Of a stretch of 64,000 nucleotides of DNA, positions 58,939-64,000 are shown piece after piece. The notes below the pieces were generated by a model that ran no database searches, was not told the DNA's origin, and was given only the letters and a program-made list of their open reading frames with translations. The first letter of the stretch is position 1. Every line of letters starts with the position of its first letter. The DNA lies in contig JYJJ01000006.1 in the NCBI GenBank assembly GCA_003263775.1, forward strand, positions 248,001-312,000, written 5' to 3'. Both the position numbers and the translations under genes were made by a program. The stretch is from Vibrio maritimus. Its GTDB lineage: Bacteria; Pseudomonadota; Gammaproteobacteria; Enterobacterales; Vibrionaceae.

Positions 58939-60993
58939 ATGAAAATCAGATTGTTAATCAGTGGTATCGCCATAGGGCTGGCGAGTTCGTTGCTAGGACA
59001 TCAGGTCGAAGCTGCGCCATCGATGGGTTTGGTTTTACCTGGTGGTTGGCAAGCCTGGGGAAATCGCGCAAAAGAAATCCAGCAATGGGAGGCGCAGCAT
59101 AGCGATATTGTATTTGGCAGTCTGGGAGTGCCGGAGCTAAACAAACAGACTATGGCTCTGGGTTACATGTATAGTCAGAAGCTGGATTGCTTTGCTGGCG
59201 AACAAGAAGCGTGGCTTCATCGACAATTGTGGCAGCAAGGCATTAACCCAGAGCACCTTTATCTGCATGCTGCTCAAGAGACGCATTTAGCCTACGACCA
59301 CTTGTCTGAAAAGGCGCAGCATTTCCTCGATGGAAAACCACTTCATATGATGGTGAAAAAGGGCACGGTGCTTCAGACCGCCCGGTTGCCGCTAAAACTG
59401 TCGATAGATGAAGAGCTCATCGTCGTCACCTCCCAGCCTTTTTTGGCTATCAATGTTCCCTCCACCGATACACTGTCGATTAGTCTTGCTAAGCCAGAGC
59501 AGGTTGGTGCGCCGATAACTGAGTGGCAATCATTGGTGATTGATAAGTCGGATGTTAGCTCTAACTCGGATACAGGCTCTTTGTTGCAAGTTGCTATCGA
59601 AAAGCAGATGCAAGCCGTTACTCCTTGGTTGGGCGAGTATCATTTCAATACCGGGCATCATGCGCTCGATTTAGATATGCCGGTTTATATGGCGCGGTTA
59701 AGTTGGTCAACGCCGCAGACTATAGGTGCATTGTCGGTTGACTATGGCTTGCCTCAGGAAGCGACGCATGTAGTGATACCGGGTTGGGATTGGCGCAATG
59801 ATGCCAACGGAGATGGGTATTTGGATGATAATGAGTATCGGCAAAGAACGAACTTAAAAGCTCAAGCGCGTTACGCCTCACAGGCGCGCCTTATCCCGAT
59901 AGGCAATATGTGGCCTGGAACCTGTTGGCAACGCACTAACTTTTCTCACCCGTCAGCCAATCAAGCACATATGGATTGGTATAAGTATGATTGGCACAGA
60001 CAGGGACTGAGCGGTGCCTACAACGATGATATGGCAAAGCTGCTCGGCAGCGATCAGTATCAAGTGCTCAAAGGAGGGGCTATTGCAGAGCTGCCAGGCA
60101 AATTAGGAACCAATGAAGCCGCCTTGAATTATGCGGGACAAATGGCGAGCTTTCTCTCACAGCTCAAAGAGTACTTACCCAATACGAAGCTGGCAGCTAA
60201 CATCTCAGAGCTCAACTTGTGGCGTTACCCCCAATGGACGCCCGAACTCAGAGATGTTTTTGATGTCTGGCTTAGAGAGCATTACCTGCATGCGGCAATG
60301 GGAACGGATGCGCTTCGCCAGCGTTGGGAGCACTTTGCTCTCTCGGCTATGGGAGACGAGAGTCTTGTCATGACGACGACCCGTTCTGGACGTAGTGAGC
60401 TAAATACCAAAAATCAACACGCATGGCAGCAAGACATTTCTACAGGATTAGCTCTCTATTACCTGTTCCATATACCTAAACAAACCCACTATCACAGCTG
60501 GAATCAAACCTTTTATTACAGCAGTAGTCCAACCGATAACAATAACTGGTACCAAAGCGGCGCGGTTAAAAACCAAGTTTATCGACCCATTAATATGCTC
60601 AGCCACGATCTTGGTGAGCCCATTACCAATACTGTCTCTTCATTTGATTGGTTAACACAAGATGGCACTGAAGCGAAACTGGTTGGAGAGCTTCTTAACA
60701 CTACCGATTCTGGGTGGTTTTGGCTTGATAGTGATGAAAGCGGGCTCTGGCCTGAAAAGTACCGGGCCATTGGCCGCCAATTTGAACGTGGCTTAGTGGT
60801 CTACTTCGCAGGTGAGTCTCGTGCCGACAATGATATGTGGCGCGATGAGGAGAAGTGGAATAAAGAGAGTCAAACCATTCTGTTGCCTGCTCAATATCAA
60901 CGAGTGAACTGGGATGGAAGTTTGGCACCCAAAAGCAATCAGGTTGCACTTCGTCCTTATGAGGGAGCGGTGTTGATAAAGGCTGATGAGTGA
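58939..60993 (+). CDS. Large exported protein with an EF-hand calcium loop, glycosidase-like
   Basis: A 684-residue protein starting at the ATG at 58939 (AGGGGGA upstream); the frame is open to 58849. A signal peptide ends HQVEA-APSM. The sequence has WDWRN, a canonical EF-hand loop at residues 288-299 (DANGDGYLDDNE: D1, N3, D5, G6, D9, E12), and aromatic-rich segments (MDWYKYDWHRQG, SWNQTFYYSSSPTDNNNWYQSG). The C-terminal QVALRPYEGAVLIK resembles the end of glycoside hydrolase C-terminal beta-domains. I do not recognise a named family. A periplasmic or secreted carbohydrate-active role is inference. Confidence 0.65.
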   Translation: MKIRLLISGIAIGLASSLLGHQVEAAPSMGLVLPGGWQAWGNRAKEIQQWEAQHSDIVFGSLGVPELNKQTMALGYMYSQKLDCFAGEQEAWLHRQLWQQGINPEHLYLHAAQETHLAYDHLSEKAQHFLDGKPLHMMVKKGTVLQTARLPLKLSIDEELIVVTSQPFLAINVPSTDTLSISLAKPEQVGAPITEWQSLVIDKSDVSSNSDTGSLLQVAIEKQMQAVTPWLGEYHFNTGHHALDLDMPVYMARLSWSTPQTIGALSVDYGLPQEATHVVIPGWDWRNDANGDGYLDDNEYRQRTNLKAQARYASQARLIPIGNMWPGTCWQRTNFSHPSANQAHMDWYKYDWHRQGLSGAYNDDMAKLLGSDQYQVLKGGAIAELPGKLGTNEAALNYAGQMASFLSQLKEYLPNTKLAANISELNLWRYPQWTPELRDVFDVWLREHYLHAAMGTDALRQRWEHFALSAMGDESLVMTTTRSGRSELNTKNQHAWQQDISTGLALYYLFHIPKQTHYHSWNQTFYYSSSPTDNNNWYQSGAVKNQVYRPINMLSHDLGEPITNTVSSFDWLTQDGTEAKLVGELLNTTDSGWFWLDSDESGLWPEKYRAIGRQFERGLVVYFAGESRADNDMWRDEEKWNKESQTILLPAQYQRVNWDGSLAPKSNQVALRPYEGAVLIKADE

Positions 60994-61124
60994 GTCGCTA
61001 TATTGATACGCATGTTTGCTCATTAGCTATCATTAGATAGCAGATTTTTATCGTTGACCTGTCTACAGGTATCGAGTTTAAGCTCCCGCATCTAGTTGGT
61101 ATTGCGTTTATATGGGAGCCTTTC

Positions 61125-62066
61125 GTGGTTCAATTTGTGGCAAAGAGTTCTGTTGGGCATTCAAGGTTAATGCGTTTTGTGAGCCGTTTTCCGCCTGTCG
61201 GCAAAGGGGTGGTGCTTGCGCTGATCTCCACTGCCTTGTTTACTGTTGTCGGAGTTTTGGTTCGAAGCTTGAGTTCTGATTACAACACATTTCAGATCCT
61301 GTTCTTTAGACAGCTCATCTTCACTCTGCTTCTGGTTCCAGGGATCGTAAAGAATCTAGATGTAATTATGAAGCCGAATAAAGTTTCCCTTCATGTCCTG
61401 CGTATCTTCGGGGCATTTATAGCGCTGTATTTTGGCTTTGTTACAGTAAGTAGTATCCCTTTTGCAGATGCGACAGCGCTGGGTTTTTTACAGGTTCTTT
61501 TTGTTGCCTTATTGGCGCGATTTGTCCTCAGTGAGCAGATATCCAAACTACGATTAGTCACGATTGTCGTTGGGTTTGTTGGCGTTATGATGGTAGTTCG
61601 TCCTACTTTTTCGGAAAGCCAAAGTATCTATGTGTTAACAGGGCTGTTTGCTGCGTTGGGGGCTGCGATCGCAGTCATCTGCGTGAGGCAAGTTGCTCAA
61701 AGCGAACCTAAAATTACGTTGATGGCCTATCAGTCGCTCGCCGTCGGTATTATTACCATGGTGCCAGCGATTTATACGTGGCGCACTCCGACTTTTGAGG
61801 ATTTGCTGTTGCTTTTGTTGGTGGGTGTTATTTCTTCTTTAGCACAGTATGTTGGTATTACCGCTTATAAATGGGCACAAGCGAATATTGTCGCCAACGT
61901 AGAGTATGTGAAAATAATCTACTCGATTATCATTGGTTTCGTTGTTTTTGCTGAGGTACCGGATACTTGGTCTATTGTCGGTGCCGTTGTTATTGTTTCC
62001 AGTGCAGTGATTCCTTTGGTTTGGTCATACAGTCAAAAAGTGAGTAAGGAGTATTTGAAGTGCTAA
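61125..62066 (+). CDS. EamA-type (DMT) transporter
   Basis: A 313-residue inner-membrane carrier with about ten helices (VLALISTALFTVVGVLVRSL, then FFRQLIFTLLLVPG) and two EamA repeats; the first half contains FADATALGFLQVLFVALLARF. A GTG start at 61125 with GGGAG 7 bases upstream is preferred. It overlaps the MerR gene by 7 bases, so the two are translated together. The DMT substrate is unknown, but the coupled regulator hints at sensing of the exported compound. Confidence 0.85.
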   Translation: MVQFVAKSSVGHSRLMRFVSRFPPVGKGVVLALISTALFTVVGVLVRSLSSDYNTFQILFFRQLIFTLLLVPGIVKNLDVIMKPNKVSLHVLRIFGAFIALYFGFVTVSSIPFADATALGFLQVLFVALLARFVLSEQISKLRLVTIVVGFVGVMMVVRPTFSESQSIYVLTGLFAALGAAIAVICVRQVAQSEPKITLMAYQSLAVGIITMVPAIYTWRTPTFEDLLLLLLVGVISSLAQYVGITAYKWAQANIVANVEYVKIIYSIIIGFVVFAEVPDTWSIVGAVVIVSSAVIPLVWSYSQKVSKEYLKC

Positions 62067-62584
62067 CGATAAAACAGTTCTGCGAACAGCTAAAAGTATC
62101 TCGCACGACAGTTCTGTATTACGAAAGAAAAGGGCTGATTGCTCCAGCCGGTCGAACGCCAAACGGTTATCGATTGTATGGCCAACAAGAGTTGGAAAAA
62201 TTTAAGACCATACTCGTTTATCGATCTTATGGTATTTCGGTAAGCGAGATTGAAGCACTGTTAGAGCAAACTCAGGGCGCGCGCAGGGACGAGATGTTAC
62301 GCCAACAATTTGCCGCTCTCGATGTAGAGATACAGAAGCTGCGTCAGCAGCAGCGCTCTATTATGACACTACTCAAAGAGCCTGAGCTTTTAAATCAAGG
62401 TCAGCTCACGAAACAGCGTTGGATAGAGATCCTCAGAGAGTCTGGTATGAACGATCAGGACATGTCGAATTGGCACAAGCGCTTTGAGCAGATGGAGCCA
62501 ATGGGGCATCTCAAGTTTCTACAGTCATTAAATATTGGTGAAGAGGAAATTGAACGGATACGGAAACAGTCTCAGGAGCCATAA
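62060..62584 (+). CDS. MerR-family transcriptional regulator
   Basis: A 174-residue regulator with an N-terminal MerR winged HTH (TIKQFCEQLKVSRTTVLYYE, then GLIAPAGRTPNGYRLYGQQE) and a long coiled-coil helix (EIQKLRQQQRSIMTLL). The C-terminal part (about 110-174) is helical without the metal-binding cysteines of MerR, CueR or ZntR, so a small organic ligand or no ligand is more likely. The GTG start overlaps the transporter stop, with AAGGAG 9 bases upstream. It is probably autoregulatory with the transporter. Confidence 0.88.
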   Translation: MLTIKQFCEQLKVSRTTVLYYERKGLIAPAGRTPNGYRLYGQQELEKFKTILVYRSYGISVSEIEALLEQTQGARRDEMLRQQFAALDVEIQKLRQQQRSIMTLLKEPELLNQGQLTKQRWIEILRESGMNDQDMSNWHKRFEQMEPMGHLKFLQSLNIGEEEIERIRKQSQEP

Positions 62585-62626
62585 GCTCAACAGGTTTCGT
62601 TCTTTATCGTGGACAGGTTCCACGGG

Positions 62627-62657
62627 AAGGGTAGCATTAAGCCAATGCTACCCTTTT
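62627..62657. terminator. Bidirectional terminator after merR gene
   Basis: A 12-bp stem (AAGGGTAGCATT / AATGCTACCCTT) with a 5-base loop and following T residues lies between the MerR gene and a convergent small gene. Confidence 0.88.
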
Positions 62658-62667
62658 CAGTTTTTGA

Positions 62668-62871
62668 CTAGCTTTGATTCTCTAATGTTTGTTTTCGCGT
62701 AGCAAGATAGCGAATATGAATCAAATCAGCAGGTGTAATGTCAGCGAGGTGGCAGATCATCGAAGGTGTCATGCCGTACGCGACAAGATTCTCCCAGCTT
62801 TGATAAGCACGTTCTATATATTCTAACTCCTGTCGATTAGCGGCGGCGACTCCCTGTCTAACATTTCGCAT
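62668..62871 (-). CDS. Small hypothetical protein, possibly N-terminally incomplete
   Basis: A 67-residue protein MRNVRQGVAAANRQELEYIE and so on, soluble and mostly helical. It has a ribosome site (GGA, 7 bases upstream). The same frame stays open upstream, reading EPYEHSHQDNAHASPIWIGT before it reaches no start codon, while ATG codons at 62948 and 62945 lie in another frame. If one base is missing near 62930-62942, as elsewhere in this window, the gene would begin there and have about 93 residues. No family recognised. Confidence 0.5.
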   Translation of the reverse strand: MRNVRQGVAAANRQELEYIERAYQSWENLVAYGMTPSMICHLADITPADLIHIRYLATRKQTLENQS

Positions 62872-62948
62872 CTGCGTTCCGATCCAGATTGGAGATGCGT
62901 GAGCATTGTCTTGATGAGAGTGCTCATAAGGTTCAGTGTCGTCATCAT

Positions 62949-63256
62949 TTTCTCTTGTTTAGGGTTCGCTGAGAAGATTAACCACCTAATCGCTTTAGAT
63001 ATAGTCAGCTATATTGGTTTGTACCATTAATCATATTTATGCTTCCTGCAAACGTCGAGTTGTTTTTCATCACCATGGCGCTAAATGGTAAGTACCAAAA
63101 TTATCCAGCTCTACAATACGCTCCATCACTTGGTCGCAGACACTATTGAGAGGCCTTCGCTGTTAGTAAAAACCTTTTCGCAGCAAATGGCATAAGTGTC
63201 CGACTTTCATCAACGAGGATTGAACCGCTTAGGATGGCTTGATTGAGGCAACGACT
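62949..63256. other. Intergenic region before the small outer-membrane-like gene
   Basis: No gene is supported. An AT-rich core includes ATATAG TCAG CTATAT (an inverted repeat near 62998-63013), which could be an operator. Promoter elements for the downstream exported protein should be here, but none is clear. Confidence 0.4.
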
Positions 63257-63655
63257 TTGAAAAACACATTCATCACAAAATTAGCATTGGCAGCCACTGG
63301 TATTCTGGCACTGACAACAACCGCACAAGCGTTTGAACTGGGTGCAGACACTAAACGCGGTGTGACCTTTCAATTCGATAAAGTGATTGTTGGTGTAAAA
63401 GACAACTATGTGAATGGTGGCTTCGCTTTTCTAGAAAAGCCAATCTCTGCGGAACATAACATCAGCTGGTTTGTGGAAGGTGGTGTCGGTTATAACTGGA
63501 ACAGCGAACGTGTTGATGTGCATGCCCCTGTTGGCCTTCGCTGGGAGCCAGTAAAAAATCTAGATGTTGACCTGTTTGCTACGCCGGAAGTTAAATTTAA
63601 CGATGGCGCGGATGTCGGTGTGGGTGTGGACTTGGGTGTATCTTGGAAGTTCTAA
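63257..63655 (+). CDS. Small exported outer-membrane-like protein
   Basis: A 132-residue protein with a cleavable signal (LALAATGILALTTTAQA, cut before FELGADTK) and alternating beta-strand character ending in an aromatic residue (GVSWKF), as in short beta-barrel or lectin-like outer-membrane proteins. The most likely start is a TTG at 63257, because GAGG lies 8 bases upstream; the open frame begins at another TTG at 63239. No ATG fits, which is unusual. The family is not recognised. Confidence 0.6.
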   Translation: MKNTFITKLALAATGILALTTTAQAFELGADTKRGVTFQFDKVIVGVKDNYVNGGFAFLEKPISAEHNISWFVEGGVGYNWNSERVDVHAPVGLRWEPVKNLDVDLFATPEVKFNDGADVGVGVDLGVSWKF

Positions 63656-63822
63656 ACTAAGTAGCTCTAAAACAGATAACAAAGAGGCAATACTTTAAGT
63701 ATTGTCTCTAGATGGTTGTAATAAAAAAATGCTTTTCTAACTGTCACTCAATAGTCGACTTATCGTTTAAGCTTTTTCTCACCATGATTCCCACTTGTTA
63801 GGCTTACTTTTAGGTTAAAGCG

Positions 63823-64000
63823 TTATAGATACTGGTTGTTTTGAATCACCGATTTTAGTATTTCTCGTGTCGCCTTATGATCTTCATCGTTTACAAAACG
63901 CCGGTGGTAGATCATACGGTGCTGAACATTACGTATTTCTAGTGGGATCGGGAATATTTTCAGGTTTAACATTGGAGCCAAATGTTTGGCGAGCGACAAC
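63823..64000 (-). CDS. LysR-family regulator, C-terminal part (runs off the window)
   Basis: The last 58 codons of a minus-strand gene are present, reading PLEIRNVQHRMIYHRRFVND and ending VIQNNQYL. The HRMIYHRRF pattern and the helical tail with DHKATREIL fit the C-terminal end of a LysR effector domain. The N-terminal HTH lies beyond the window edge, so family assignment is only from this fragment. Confidence 0.7.
   Translation of the reverse strand, partial: LSLAKHLAPMLNLKIFPIPLEIRNVQHRMIYHRRFVNDEDHKATREILKSVIQNNQYL

Overview
The window looks like a stretch of a Vibrio chromosome, possibly the smaller one given the density of catabolic and accessory genes. This assignment rests on protein character (NagB, Pcp, Ohr, MngA/MngB, a gamma-glutamylated putrescine pathway, DUF2959 and DM13 proteins) and moderate G+C, not on a database search. 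No rRNA, tRNA, CRISPR array, phage or intact insertion sequence was recognised.

Layout. 1-4.5 kb: nagB, the ohr/ohrR peroxide pair, a LysR regulator, then an EamA exporter preceded by an 18-codon leader peptide and three competing RNA hairpins. 4.5-13.9 kb: a BamA-like surface antigen, a RarD-type transporter, an iron alcohol dehydrogenase, a Nudix hydrolase, an MscS channel, an SMP-30 lactonase and a periplasmic alpha-carbonic anhydrase. 14.2-17.9 kb: a hydroxamate-type siderophore uptake operon (fhuC, fhuD, fused-double fhuB). 18-24.6 kb: pcp, an acetyltransferase, an EEP-fold hydrolase, an MFS carrier, a small inverted-repeat element and katG with an OxyR-like site. 25-37.2 kb: a complete agmatine/putrescine-to-succinate cluster: an NhaC-type antiporter and puuA on the minus strand, divergent from puuD, puuR, puuC, puuB, aguB, aguA, a gabD-like gene and gabT. 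37.3-45.1 kb: a first manA, an acetyltransferase, a choice-of-anchor lipoprotein, a long PLP lyase with an Lrp regulator, and a PAS/degenerate-GGDEF protein. 45.3-52.2 kb: the mannosylglycerate operon (mngA, mngB and a second manA) with divergent mngR. 52.3-64 kb: a DUF2959 lipoprotein, a MarR/cytochrome b561/cytochrome c' divergon around a 54-bp palindrome, an aminotransferase/BKACE/TAXI operon, a DM13 protein, a large exported protein with an EF-hand loop, an EamA/MerR pair, a small outer-membrane-like protein and the end of a LysR gene.

Quality caveat. Fourteen genes are interrupted by 17 single-base losses, nearly all in homopolymers. Adding one base restores a family-typical length each time. 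They look like uncorrected sequencing deletions rather than gene decay, so these genes are reported over their full span as one CDS with the break noted.

The best candidate for an undescribed system is the leader-peptide/hairpin switch at 3411-3554. The second is the cytochrome divergon with its near-perfect 54-bp palindrome at 54186-54239.
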